Assembly: GCF_001695835.1 (NCBI RefSeq)
Contig: NZ_MBSO01000034.1
Span: 186,001 to 250,000 of the forward strand
Direction of reading: 5' to 3'
Source: Ensifer sp. LC11
GTDB taxonomy: Bacteria > Pseudomonadota > Alphaproteobacteria > Rhizobiales > Rhizobiaceae
DNA length: 64,000 bases
Below the pieces are notes generated by a model. It was not told the DNA's origin. It saw only the letters and a list, made by a program, of their open reading frames with translations, and did no database searches. Positions 42,470-50,754 of this stretch are shown piece by piece. Both the position numbers and the translations under genes were made by a program. Each line of letters begins with the position of its first letter. Positions within the stretch are counted from its first letter, which is position 1.

Positions 42470-43066
42470 TTACGCGAACAACTCCTGGCGGTTGAGCTTC
42501 GCCCATTGCAGCAGCATGATCGTCTTGGCATCGCAGATCTCGCCTGATGCGATCATCGCGAAGGCTTCGTCGAAAGGGATTTCCAGAACTTCGATGTCCT
42601 CACCCTCATGCGCAAGGCCGCCGCCGATGCCGCGCTTCTCAAGTGCGTCGATGTGGCCGACGAAGAAACTCGCGCGCTCGGTCAGCGCGCCCGGGCTCAT
42701 GTAGACGTCAAAGATGTGGATGACATCCTGGACGTGATACCCGGTCTCCTCCAGCGCTTCGCGGCAGATCGCCTCTTCCGGCGTATCGCCGTCCAAGAGC
42801 CCGGCGGCCGCTTCGATCAGGTAGGCCGGGTCGCCCTGCACCAGCACGGGAACCCGGAGCTGGCGCACCAGAACCACGCTTTGCCGCCTGGCATCGACGA
42901 GCAGGATGGTTGCCGCGCAGCCATGATCATGGATCTCCCGCTTCAGCGTCACTGTCTTGCCATCGGACATTTGCTGTTCGAAGGTCACCTCTTCCAGGTG
43001 CGCGAAGCCGCGCCACAAAGTGCGGCGGCCGACGATCCTGACGCGGGGGTCGTGATGGGTGCTCAT
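42470..43066 (-). CDS. Nudix hydrolase (NudK/ADP-ribose pyrophosphatase type)
   Basis: A 198-residue Nudix enzyme that cleaves a nucleoside diphosphate linked to another moiety. The ATG at 43066 follows AAGGA by seven bases; the longer frame overlaps the CDF gene. The Nudix box is intact: GLLDGDTPEEAICREALEET with the REALEE metal-binding helix. The N-terminal beta domain (RRTLWRGFAHLEEVTFEQQ) and the gene length point to the NudK/ADP-ribose branch, but the exact substrate is uncertain. Confidence 0.9.
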   Translation of the reverse strand: MSTHHDPRVRIVGRRTLWRGFAHLEEVTFEQQMSDGKTVTLKREIHDHGCAATILLVDARRQSVVLVRQLRVPVLVQGDPAYLIEAAAGLLDGDTPEEAICREALEETGYHVQDVIHIFDVYMSPGALTERASFFVGHIDALEKRGIGGGLAHEGEDIEVLEIPFDEAFAMIASGEICDAKTIMLLQWAKLNRQELFA

Positions 43067-43109
43067 GCAACATCCTTCTTTGGCAAGTGCGATCCGGCCG
43101 CTTCGGCCA

Positions 43110-44003
43110 TCAGTGGACATGTTCCGTTGCCGCGCGGTCTTCCCGCTCTATCTGCAACGTTGTGTGGTGCAGGTCAAACGCCTCGCGCAGCCGCGCCTCG
43201 ATCGCCCGGCGCACGGTTTCGCCATCGGCGCCCTCGGCGAGTACGGCATGGGCAGTCAGGGACGGCTGGTTCTGGGTGATCGCCCAAAGGTGAAGATCAT
43301 GAACCGAGGCAACGCCCGGGACCTCGGCGATCGCCGCACGGACATCGGCGAGCCGCATGCCCGGCGGCACGCCTTCGAGCAGGATGTTGACGCATTCCTT
43401 GAGCAACACCCAGGTGCGCGGAAAGACCATGAAGCCGATGCCGACGGCAAGCAACGAATCCACCCACTGCCAGCCGGTGAGCCAGATGACCACCGCGCCG
43501 ATGATGACGGCGAGCGATCCAAGCATGTCCGACCAGACCTCGAGATAGGCGCCCTTGACGTTGAGGCTCTCGTCCTTGTGGCTGGTCAGGAGGCGCATCG
43601 AGGCGAGATTGACGAGGAGGCCGATGACGGCAATCACCAGCATGCCGCCCGATTGAATCTCCTGCGGCTCCGACAGGCGCTTCCAGGCTTCATAGAGAAT
43701 GTAGAAGGCGACGGCGAGCAACAACAGCGCATTGAAGGCGGCCGCAAGGATCTCGAAGCGGGCATAGCCGTAGGTGCGCAATAGGTCGGACGGGCGGCGG
43801 CCGACGTGAATGGCAACGAGCGCGATCGCCAGCGCCGCCGTGTCGGTCAGCATGTGCATGGCATCGGAGATCAGCGCCAGGCTGCCGGTCAGGACGCCAC
43901 CGACGACCTCGGCCAGCATGAAGCCGCCGGTCAGGCCGAGGGAAGCCCACAGCCTGGAGACCGGCGTGCTGCTGACATCCGCATGCTGGTGGTCGCCGCT
44001 CAT
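43110..44003 (-). CDS. Cation diffusion facilitator metal exporter
   Basis: A 297-residue CDF transporter, most like CzcD/ZitB zinc, cobalt or cadmium exporters. Six membrane helices cover about residues 17-200, and a cytoplasmic metallochaperone-like domain follows. The first binding pair is HxxxD (SDAMHMLTD, near residue 47); at the second site the expected histidine is Glu (LEVWSDMLGS), which may shift metal preference. A His-rich N-terminus (GDHQHAD) and a His-Val-His C-terminus are present. Its stop lies 43 bases before the Nudix start, suggesting co-transcription. Confidence 0.92.
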   Translation of the reverse strand: MSGDHQHADVSSTPVSRLWASLGLTGGFMLAEVVGGVLTGSLALISDAMHMLTDTAALAIALVAIHVGRRPSDLLRTYGYARFEILAAAFNALLLLAVAFYILYEAWKRLSEPQEIQSGGMLVIAVIGLLVNLASMRLLTSHKDESLNVKGAYLEVWSDMLGSLAVIIGAVVIWLTGWQWVDSLLAVGIGFMVFPRTWVLLKECVNILLEGVPPGMRLADVRAAIAEVPGVASVHDLHLWAITQNQPSLTAHAVLAEGADGETVRRAIEARLREAFDLHHTTLQIEREDRAATEHVH

Positions 44004-44036
44004 GAAGATCCCCGTATTTGCGTTCGATGAAGGAAG

Positions 44037-46154
44037 TTAGGGAGCGGGCCTGAGCCAGACCCTGTTGTCATGGAAGGCAGCACCGCCATAGGGCGCGACC
44101 GCATCGGCACCGGTGAGCACGTTGATCCCCTCGCCGTCGAGGTGAGCGCCGTTCGGCCACAGCCCCTCGGCGATCACCACGCCACGGCGCACTCCCCCGC
44201 CGATTTTCGCATGCAGGCGCACCTCGCCGCGGTCATTGCCGATCTGAACGATATCACCATCGGCAATGCCGAGTGCTGCGGCGTCGTCGGCATGGATCAT
44301 CACCTCAGGGCGCACCTCCTTCTGGATCGAAGACGGCGTCTCGGCAAATGTCGAATTGAGGAAGGAACGAGCCGGCGAGGTCGCGAGGCGGAACGGATGC
44401 TCGGAGTCGGCAACCTCGATCAGGTCGACATGGTCAGGAAATTCCGGCAGCGCCGCATGCGGCCCCTGAATGCCCATGGACTTCGGTGGCCGGTTCGGCG
44501 CGGGCGTTCCGGTCCAGTCCGCTTTGAAGCGGAACTTGCCATCTGGATGACCGAAGCCTTTGAGGTAGTGCGCTTCCTCGAATCCCGGCTGACAGTCGAG
44601 CCACTTCTCCCGCTTCATCTCCTCGTAGCCGATGCCATAATTGGCAAGCAGCCGGTCGATATGCTGGGGCTCCGTCAGGCCGAAGCCGGCATGATCGGCA
44701 ACGCCCAAACGCTTGGCCAGTTCCTCGATCACAAAGAGGTTGGTGCGCACGGTCGATGGCGGCTCGACCACCTTCGGGCCGATCAGGATGTGCTGGTGGC
44801 CGCCGCCACGATAGAGATCGTCATGTTCGAGGAACATGGTGGCGGGCAGCACGATGTCGGCAACGGCAGCCGTATCGGTCATGAACTGCTCGTGAACGGT
44901 GACAAACAGATCATCGCGCAGGAAGCCGCGCTTCACCAGCCGCTGCTCCGGCGCGACATTCACCGGATTGGTGTTCTGGATCAGCATCGCCGTCACCGGG
45001 CCGCGATTGCGCAGCGCCTCGGCGTCGCCTGTCAGCACCCGACCGATCTGCGACTGGTCGAGCATGCGCACGTCCGGATCGTGGAAGGCCGAACCGATCA
45101 GCTCGCGCTTGTCGAGCTTGAAGATGTCGTTGTTGGAGTGGAAAGCACCGCCGCCCTCGTGCTTCCAGGAACCAAGTACGGTCGCGACGGACGCCGCCGC
45201 GTGGATCGCGACCGAACCGTTGCGTTGGCGCGTAAAGCCGTAGCCGAGGCGGAAGTATGTCCGGGGCGTCGTGCCGACGAGCTTGGCGAAGGCTTCGATT
45301 TCGTCGACCGAAAGGCCTGTTATCGCCGACGCCCATTCCGGCCCGCGCGAGCGGAGATGCGTCTCGAGCCCGGCCGGATCGTCGGCGAACTCGGCCATAT
45401 AGGCGCGGTCGGCATAACCGTCGCGGAAGGCAATGTGCATCACCGCGCAGGCGAGTGCTGCGTCTGTGCCGGGCTTCAGCACCAGACCCATGTCGGCCTG
45501 CTTGACTGTCGGATTGTCGTAGACGTCGATGACGACGATCTTCGCACCGCGTTCCTTGCGGGCTTTGACCGCATGCGTCATCACATTGACCTGGGTCGCG
45601 ACCGCATTCGTTCCCCAGATCACCACGCAATCGGCCTTGGCCATCTCGCGCGGATCGGGACCACGCAAAGCGCCGGTTGCCATGGTGAAACCGGTCCAGG
45701 CCATGTTGGTGCAGATCGAGCCGAAGAAGCCGGAATAGCGCTTTGCGTGGCGCAACCGCTCGATGGAATCGCGCTGGACCTGGCCCATGGTGCCGGCATA
45801 AAAATAGGGCCAGATCGCTTCCGCGCCGTGCTTCTGCTCGGCGCGGATGAACTGGTCGGCGATCTCGTCGAGCGCCGCTTCCCAGCTCACCTCCTGCCAG
45901 CGGCCCTCGCCCTTGGCGCCCTTTCGACGCTGCGGGACCATGAGGCGGCCGGGATGATAGATGCGTTCGGAGTAACGCGCGACCTTGGCGCAAATCACGC
46001 CTGCGGTATAGGTATTGGCGGAAGCGCCGCGCACGCGGCCGATCCGCCCTTCGGCGGTGAGGTCGACCTCGAGCGCGCAAGCCGAGGGACAGTCGTGCGG
46101 ACAGACCGAATGACCGATCGATTTTTCTAACTTGATGGGGGTCGCAACGTTCAT
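44037..46154 (-). CDS. Molybdopterin oxidoreductase
   Basis: A 705-residue oxidoreductase of the DMSO reductase superfamily, binding a bis-MGD molybdenum cofactor. The iron-sulphur cluster motif is Cys18, Cys22, Cys26 and Cys55 (CPHDCPSAC...GVIC). Further MGD-binding segments are GTNAVATQVNVMTH and the C-terminal DIVQIGNDRGEVRL. No Tat signal precedes the cluster, so it is cytoplasmic. The start at 46154 is chosen over 46178; both are possible. Electron partners and substrate are not encoded nearby. moaD and moaE (cofactor synthesis) lie 7 kb away. It is divergent from rlmJ. Confidence 0.92.
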   Translation of the reverse strand: MNVATPIKLEKSIGHSVCPHDCPSACALEVDLTAEGRIGRVRGASANTYTAGVICAKVARYSERIYHPGRLMVPQRRKGAKGEGRWQEVSWEAALDEIADQFIRAEQKHGAEAIWPYFYAGTMGQVQRDSIERLRHAKRYSGFFGSICTNMAWTGFTMATGALRGPDPREMAKADCVVIWGTNAVATQVNVMTHAVKARKERGAKIVVIDVYDNPTVKQADMGLVLKPGTDAALACAVMHIAFRDGYADRAYMAEFADDPAGLETHLRSRGPEWASAITGLSVDEIEAFAKLVGTTPRTYFRLGYGFTRQRNGSVAIHAAASVATVLGSWKHEGGGAFHSNNDIFKLDKRELIGSAFHDPDVRMLDQSQIGRVLTGDAEALRNRGPVTAMLIQNTNPVNVAPEQRLVKRGFLRDDLFVTVHEQFMTDTAAVADIVLPATMFLEHDDLYRGGGHQHILIGPKVVEPPSTVRTNLFVIEELAKRLGVADHAGFGLTEPQHIDRLLANYGIGYEEMKREKWLDCQPGFEEAHYLKGFGHPDGKFRFKADWTGTPAPNRPPKSMGIQGPHAALPEFPDHVDLIEVADSEHPFRLATSPARSFLNSTFAETPSSIQKEVRPEVMIHADDAAALGIADGDIVQIGNDRGEVRLHAKIGGGVRRGVVIAEGLWPNGAHLDGEGINVLTGADAVAPYGGAAFHDNRVWLRPAP

Positions 46155-46241
46155 GGCTTTTCTATATGGCATCGACAAACGGGCTCAAAGAGCCAATCGC
46201 TCACCCATCGCAACAATTGATCACGGCCATCGGCGGCGCTC

Positions 46242-47111
46242 ATGAACTATCGGCACATCTACCATGCGGGCAATTTCGCCGACGTCCTGAAGCACGCGGT
46301 GCTGGCCCGGCTCGTCACCTATCTCCAACAGAAGGAGAAGGCGTTTCGCGTGCTCGATACTCATGCGGGTATCGGGCTTTATGATCTGTCGAGCGAGGAA
46401 GCGCAGAAGACCGGCGAATGGCGCGACGGTATCGGCCGGCTGCTCGACGGTGAACTGCCGCCCGAGATCGCGGCGATCCTCGCCCCTTATCTGTCGTCCA
46501 TCCGCGCGCTCAATCCGGGCTCCGAACTGACACATTATCCCGGCTCGCCGAAACTCGCGCGCATGCTCTTCCGTCCGCAGGATCGACTGTCGGCCATGGA
46601 GTTGCACCCGGACGACTATGAAACCCTGCACCGGCTGTTCGACGGCGATTTCCAGAGCCGGATCACCGAGCTTGACGGCTGGCTGGCGCTCGGCGCCCAT
46701 CTGCCGCCGAAGGAAAAACGCGGACTGATCCTCGTCGATCCGCCGTTCGAAAAGGAAGGCGAATACGAGCGCCTGGCCGATGGCCTCGCACGCGCGTATC
46801 GGCGCTTTGCCGGTGGGATCTACTGCCTGTGGTACCCGCTAAAACAGGGCGCGCCGATCAAGGCATTTCACGAGACACTGAAGGCGCTCGACATTCCCAA
46901 GATGCTCTGCGCCGAACTTTCGGTTCGCAGCGACCGGGAAACCACCGGCCTTTCGGGCTCCGGCCTCATTGTCGTCAATCCACCCTTCACCCTGAAGGGC
47001 GAACTCGACCTGCTGCTGCCTTTCCTGAAAACACGACTGACGCAGGATCGTTTCGCCTCCGCCCGCTGCTTCTGGCTGCGCGGCGAAGAGCAGACAACCC
47101 GAGGGGCTTGA
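46242..47111 (+). CDS. rlmJ: 23S rRNA (adenine-2030-N6) methyltransferase
   Basis: Methylates A2030 of 23S rRNA. 289 residues with the family start MNYRHIYHAGNFADVLKHAVL, the SAM-binding loop VLDTHAGIGLYDL (about residues 37-49) and the catalytic motif LVDPPFE (about 165-171). The C-terminal end carries NPPFTLKGELDLLLPFL. Not essential in Escherichia coli. It is divergent from the oxidoreductase gene and may be followed by the secreted protein at 47163. Confidence 0.95.
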   Translation: MNYRHIYHAGNFADVLKHAVLARLVTYLQQKEKAFRVLDTHAGIGLYDLSSEEAQKTGEWRDGIGRLLDGELPPEIAAILAPYLSSIRALNPGSELTHYPGSPKLARMLFRPQDRLSAMELHPDDYETLHRLFDGDFQSRITELDGWLALGAHLPPKEKRGLILVDPPFEKEGEYERLADGLARAYRRFAGGIYCLWYPLKQGAPIKAFHETLKALDIPKMLCAELSVRSDRETTGLSGSGLIVVNPPFTLKGELDLLLPFLKTRLTQDRFASARCFWLRGEEQTTRGA

Positions 47112-47162
47112 CGGACAGGCGCGACACACCGCAATCTCGTGTGACGATATAGGGAGACGCCC

Positions 47163-47603
47163 ATGACTCGCACGCTCGCCGCCAAGCTTCTCATCTCGCT
47201 TTCCCTCGCCAGCGCCACGGCGCCGGGCGCCCAAGCCGCCGACTATATCGGCGGCGGCCAGGCGCAATCTTACGACGCAGGGGTTTGCAGCGAGGCCTCG
47301 GTTCTCGGCTTCATCACCTCCCGCTTCGAATACCGGGATGCGAACTACCTGCACGCCAATCTCTCGATCGCCGAGATCCGCAACATGGGACAGAACCGGC
47401 AGGAACTCCGCGACGAGACCCATCTGGTCGAGCGCGAATATTGCCGGGCCACCGCCGTCATGACGGACGGCTATCAGCGATCGCTCTTCTACGTCATCGA
47501 ACGTCCCTGGGGGTTTGCCGGCGTCGGCCGCAGCATCGAGTTCTGCGTCGGCGGGCTTGATCCCTGGTATGTCTACGGCGCCCACTGCGCGTCGCTTCAA
47601 TAA
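47163..47603 (+). CDS. Secreted four-cysteine protein of unknown function
   Basis: A 146-residue exported protein. The signal peptide is clear (basic MTRTLAAK, hydrophobic core, GAQA cleavage). The mature part has four cysteines (GVCSEA, EYCRAT, EFCVGG, GAHCAS), which suits two disulphides in the periplasm, and aromatic turns such as SRFEYRDANYLH. I do not recognise a named family. A ribosome-binding site (AGGGAGA) precedes the ATG. The RNase T2 gene starts 2 bases after its stop, so the two are one operon. Confidence 0.82.
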   Translation: MTRTLAAKLLISLSLASATAPGAQAADYIGGGQAQSYDAGVCSEASVLGFITSRFEYRDANYLHANLSIAEIRNMGQNRQELRDETHLVEREYCRATAVMTDGYQRSLFYVIERPWGFAGVGRSIEFCVGGLDPWYVYGAHCASLQ

Positions 47604-47605
47604 CC

Positions 47606-48316
47606 ATGGCATCACTCCGGACTTGGCGCCGGCTTCTGCCGGCGCTTTTCGTTGCGGCAGTCCTCACCGGTTGCAACGACGCGAACACTGAGAAGGCGCC
47701 GGTAGCGACCGAGAACGCGAAAGCGACCGCCGCAGTGCCGATTGGCAGCGGTTTCGATTTCTACGTGCTCTCGCTCTCCTGGTCGCCGACCTGGTGCGGC
47801 GACAACGATCCCGATGGAAAATCCAGCCAATGCGAGATCGGCGGCAACCGCGGCCTGATCGTGCATGGCCTCTGGCCGCAGAACGAAAAGGGCTATCCGG
47901 ATTTCTGCCCCACCCGGCAGTCTGACCGCGTGCCGTCGTCGCTTGGCCGGCAATATCTCGATCTCATCCCGTCCATGGGCCTGATCGGCCACCAATGGCG
48001 CAAACATGGCACCTGTTCCGGTCTCAGCCAGGAAGATTACTTCGCGGTGACCCGCGCGGCCTGGAACCGGCTGAGGCTGCCGGCAGAACTCTCCCCTTCC
48101 CGGCAGCAAACCGATTTGGCCGTCGCCGGAATTGAAGATGCGTTCACCGTCAAGAATCCCGGCATGACGAAGGAGTCCGTCGCCGTCACCTGCGAGGGCA
48201 ACCGGCTCGAAGAAATCCGGATCTGCTTCGACAAGTCACTGAATTTCCGCTCCTGCCCGGCGGTCGATCGCCAATCCTGCCGGAAGCACAGCGTTTCCTT
48301 GCCTCCGGCACCCTAA
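47606..48316 (+). CDS. RNase T2 family ribonuclease, lipoprotein-type
   Basis: A 236-residue endoribonuclease. The two catalytic signatures are intact: IVHGLWPQN (CAS I histidine) and GHQWRKHGTC (CAS II, Glu replaced by Trp-Arg-Lys context with the second His). The N-terminus carries a lipobox, LTGC at about residues 20-23, so the protein should be anchored in a membrane facing the periplasm, unlike most secreted RNase T2. The gene starts 2 bases after the four-cysteine protein. RNase T2 enzymes scavenge extracellular RNA for phosphate or nucleotides. Confidence 0.93.
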   Translation: MASLRTWRRLLPALFVAAVLTGCNDANTEKAPVATENAKATAAVPIGSGFDFYVLSLSWSPTWCGDNDPDGKSSQCEIGGNRGLIVHGLWPQNEKGYPDFCPTRQSDRVPSSLGRQYLDLIPSMGLIGHQWRKHGTCSGLSQEDYFAVTRAAWNRLRLPAELSPSRQQTDLAVAGIEDAFTVKNPGMTKESVAVTCEGNRLEEIRICFDKSLNFRSCPAVDRQSCRKHSVSLPPAP

Positions 48317-48344
48317 ACGGAATCCCATGAGAGAAAGACCTTTG

Positions 48345-48935
48345 ATGAAGATTTTGTATTCGCCCGCCTCGCCCTATTCGAACAAGGTCCGCATGGCGGC
48401 GCACCATGCCGGATATGCGGCCGAAAGCGTGTTGACCGATACCAACGCCAACCCTGCGGAACTGATCGACAACAATCCGCTTGGCAAGATTCCAACGCTC
48501 ATTCTCAGCGATGGTCGGTCGATCTACGACAGCCGCACGATCATGCATTTCATCGACCGCGAAACCAAGGGCAAGCTCTACCCGAAGAATGCCGGCAAGC
48601 GCACCGATGTCGAGCTTCTCGAAGCGCTTTGCGATGGTGTCTGCGACAGCTTGCTTGCGATCGTCTACGAGAAGCGCTCGCACCCGCCGGAAAAGGTGCA
48701 CCAGCCGTGGATCGACCGGCAGTGGGAGAAGGTCGAGCGCAGCCTCGACCATCTGAACGACAACCTGCCGAAGACCGGAGCCAAGCTCAATGCCGGTCAC
48801 TTCGCGCTGGCGGCGATGTTGCGCTACATCGAATTGCGCTTTGCCGGCGAATGGCAGCGGGGTCGTGCCAAGCTCAAGAACTGGCCGGCAAAATTCGAGA
48901 AACACTTCCCCGACTATTCCAAATTCAAAGCGTAA
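48345..48935 (+). CDS. Glutathione S-transferase family protein
   Basis: A 196-residue GST. The ATG at 48345 gives the normal thioredoxin-fold start (MKILYSPASPYSNKVRMAAHH); the upstream ATG adds six residues. The N-terminal domain ends with NNPLGKIPTLILSDGRSIYDSRTI, the glutathione-binding loop with the cis-proline and the Ser; the C-terminal helical domain follows from about residue 90. The putative catalytic residue is a Ser in SPASPYS rather than a Cys. A terminator hairpin follows. Confidence 0.9.
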   Translation: MKILYSPASPYSNKVRMAAHHAGYAAESVLTDTNANPAELIDNNPLGKIPTLILSDGRSIYDSRTIMHFIDRETKGKLYPKNAGKRTDVELLEALCDGVCDSLLAIVYEKRSHPPEKVHQPWIDRQWEKVERSLDHLNDNLPKTGAKLNAGHFALAAMLRYIELRFAGEWQRGRAKLKNWPAKFEKHFPDYSKFKA

Positions 48936-48961
48936 AAAAGGCCGGGTCACCCCGGCCTTTT
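48935..48961 (+). terminator. Terminator of the GST gene
   Basis: GGCCGGG (48940-48946) pairs with CCCGGCC (48951-48957), preceded by five A residues and followed by TTTT. It begins inside the stop codon. The A-run gives the minus-strand porin gene, which converges here, a terminator too. Confidence 0.8.
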
Positions 48962-48983
48962 CTCTTGATCTGGCAGTAGCCGA

Positions 48984-49622
48984 TCAGAACTTCACGCCCA
49001 TACCGACGCGAACGCTATGCTCGTCGTAGCCGGAGGAGACGTTGGTGCCGCCGACGTTGAAGCTCTTCGAACCGTAGTCCGTGTAGCGGTATTCAACACG
49101 TGCGGTGATGTTGTCGGTCACAAAGGTTTCCGCACCGGCACCTGCCGTCCAGCCGACCATGGTGTTCTTGTCGGAAGCGCCACCGATGCTGCCCTTGGTC
49201 TGACCAACGGCGAGACCCGCGGTACCGTAGACGAGGACTGGGTTCAGATCGACACCGACGCGACCACGGACCGAGCCGTTGACGCCCTGCTTCATGCGCA
49301 GGTTGCCGCTGGTGGAGTCCTGACCGGAGTAACCGATATCGGCTTCACCGCCGTATACGATCTGGCCGCTCTGCATGTTGTAGCCGCCATAGAGACCGCC
49401 GCCGAAGCCGGCTGCCGTGTTGTTGCCGGTCGCATCGTGCTTGCCATGGTGCCAATCGGCCGTGCCACCGACATAGGCACCCGACCAGTTCTTCTGTGCC
49501 GGCTCGGTGTACTCGGCCTGCGGAGCGGCCGGAACTTCGTCGATCGCGTCTGCAGCCTGGGCGGCCTGGAAGGCGATGAGGGTCATAGCCGAAGCCATGA
49601 GGGTGGTGGTGAGCGTACGCAT
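48984..49622 (-). CDS. Outer-membrane beta-barrel protein (Omp25/RopB-like)
   Basis: A 212-residue outer-membrane protein. The ATG at 49622 sits seven bases after AAGGAG and yields a signal peptide ending AQA. The mature protein has alternating-residue beta strands with aromatic ends (NWSGAYVGG, GRVGVDLNPVLVYGT, ARVEYRYTDYGSK) and ends in a phenylalanine after VGMGVKF, the usual barrel C-terminus. It fits the Omp25/Omp31/RopB surface-protein group of rhizobia. A large A/T-rich region upstream fits strong, regulated expression. Confidence 0.93.
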   Translation of the reverse strand: MRTLTTTLMASAMTLIAFQAAQAADAIDEVPAAPQAEYTEPAQKNWSGAYVGGTADWHHGKHDATGNNTAAGFGGGLYGGYNMQSGQIVYGGEADIGYSGQDSTSGNLRMKQGVNGSVRGRVGVDLNPVLVYGTAGLAVGQTKGSIGGASDKNTMVGWTAGAGAETFVTDNITARVEYRYTDYGSKSFNVGGTNVSSGYDEHSVRVGMGVKF

Positions 49623-49989
49623 AAACATTCTCCTTTTCGTACCGATGCCCCTTGGGCTTGGGGTCCCGCAGTGAAACATCGGACAACTTTTAATTAACCC
49701 GCCCGGTTGAGCTGAAATTGGCCAGCAAATGCGGATTCACAAGAGCCAAAATGTGAAATTTTGGTGGCGCAATCATGCCCAAAGTTTGATGTTGCTTTGA
49801 CGCCACAGGAGAATTGTTAACCATAATTCAAGATTAACGAAAGCTATACTATAAGCACGCAAAATAATACAATTTACGCGAATTCCATTAATTTTTCGGC
49901 AAGGAACTGTCAGGGAGTGTTTCAGCCCAGCGTTTCTTGCCTATATCTTCATCCGCCGGCTCAGAGATTCGAAAAAGCGGGATGAAACG
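49623..49989. other. 367-base divergent intergenic region, A/T-rich
   Basis: Holds the promoter region of the porin gene (minus) and the leader of the SDR gene (plus). It is clearly richer in A/T than its neighbours around 49735-49900. No gene seen. It contains the TTAA-type motif listed separately. Confidence 0.5.
49817..49831. promoter_or_regulatory. Candidate CtrA-type site
   Basis: TTAA at 49817-49820, seven bases, then TCAA at 49828-49831, so seven of eight consensus positions of the alphaproteobacterial cell-cycle regulator CtrA (TTAA-N7-TTAA). A/T-rich DNA produces such motifs by chance. Confidence 0.2.
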
Positions 49990-50754
49990 TTGAAGAAAGC
50001 ACTGAAGGCGGCCCTCGTCACCGGGGGCGCCAAGCGGATTGGCAAAGCTATAGTTGAGGACCTCGCGGCCCATGGTTTCGCGGTCGCCATTCATGCCGAT
50101 GCCTCATTCGAGGAAGCAGAGGCGCTGGCCGAACTGCTCTCGCGAAAGGGAGCGAAAGCCGTCGCGATTCGTGCCGACCTGACCGACACGGGCATGGCGT
50201 CGACGCTGATCGAGCGCGCGACGCAGGCGCTCGGCCCGATTGATCTCCTCGTCAACAATGCGTCGCTTTTCAAAAAGGACAGCCTCGACGCCTTCGACGA
50301 GGCGGTGTGGGATCAGCACTTCGCATTGCATGTGAAGGCGCCGTCGCTTCTGGCCGGTGGCTTCTCCAGGCAACTTCCCGCCGGCGTTGATGGCCTCATC
50401 GTCAACGTTATCGACCAGCGCGTCTGGTCTCCCAATCCACGCTTTTATTCCTATATGTTATCGAAGTCGGCGCTTTGGACAGCGACGCGGACGATGGCGC
50501 AAGCGCTCGCTCCGCGCATCCGCGTCAACGGCATCGGCCCCGGGCCGACGCTGCCGAACGAGCGGCAGGATCCGAAGGATTTTCAGGCGCAGGTCGAGGC
50601 ACTGATTCTCAAGCGCGGGCCGACGCTCGACGAATTCGGACGCACGATCCGCTTTCTGTTCGACACGCCGTCGATCACAGGGCAGATGATTGCGCTGGAC
50701 GGCGGCCAGCACCTTGCCTGGGAAACGCCCGACATCAGGGAGATAGTGGAATGA
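49990..50754 (+). CDS. Short-chain dehydrogenase/reductase (pteridine reductase-like)
   Basis: A 254-residue NAD(P)-dependent reductase. The start is a TTG at 49990; the ATG eight bases earlier is out of frame. The dinucleotide motif is TGGAKRIG (residues 11-18), the structural NNAS is at about 91-94, and the catalytic pair is Tyr-Met-Leu-Ser-Lys in FYSYMLSK. The arginine in TGGAKRIG and the sequence [12 protein letters not shown] resemble the PTR1/FolM pteridine reductases. Its stop overlaps the uvrC start (ATGA), so translation is coupled. Confidence 0.88.
   Translation: MKKALKAALVTGGAKRIGKAIVEDLAAHGFAVAIHADASFEEAEALAELLSRKGAKAVAIRADLTDTGMASTLIERATQALGPIDLLVNNASLFKKDSLDAFDEAVWDQHFALHVKAPSLLAGGFSRQLPAGVDGLIVNVIDQRVWSPNPRFYSYMLSKSALWTATRTMAQALAPRIRVNGIGPGPTLPNERQDPKDFQAQVEALILKRGPTLDEFGRTIRFLFDTPSITGQMIALDGGQHLAWETPDIREIVE

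Noticed and set aside
44070-46130. 686-codon plus-strand frame opposite the molybdopterin oxidoreductase
   Set aside because: Antisense shadow; the minus-strand product has an intact iron-sulphur motif and family length.
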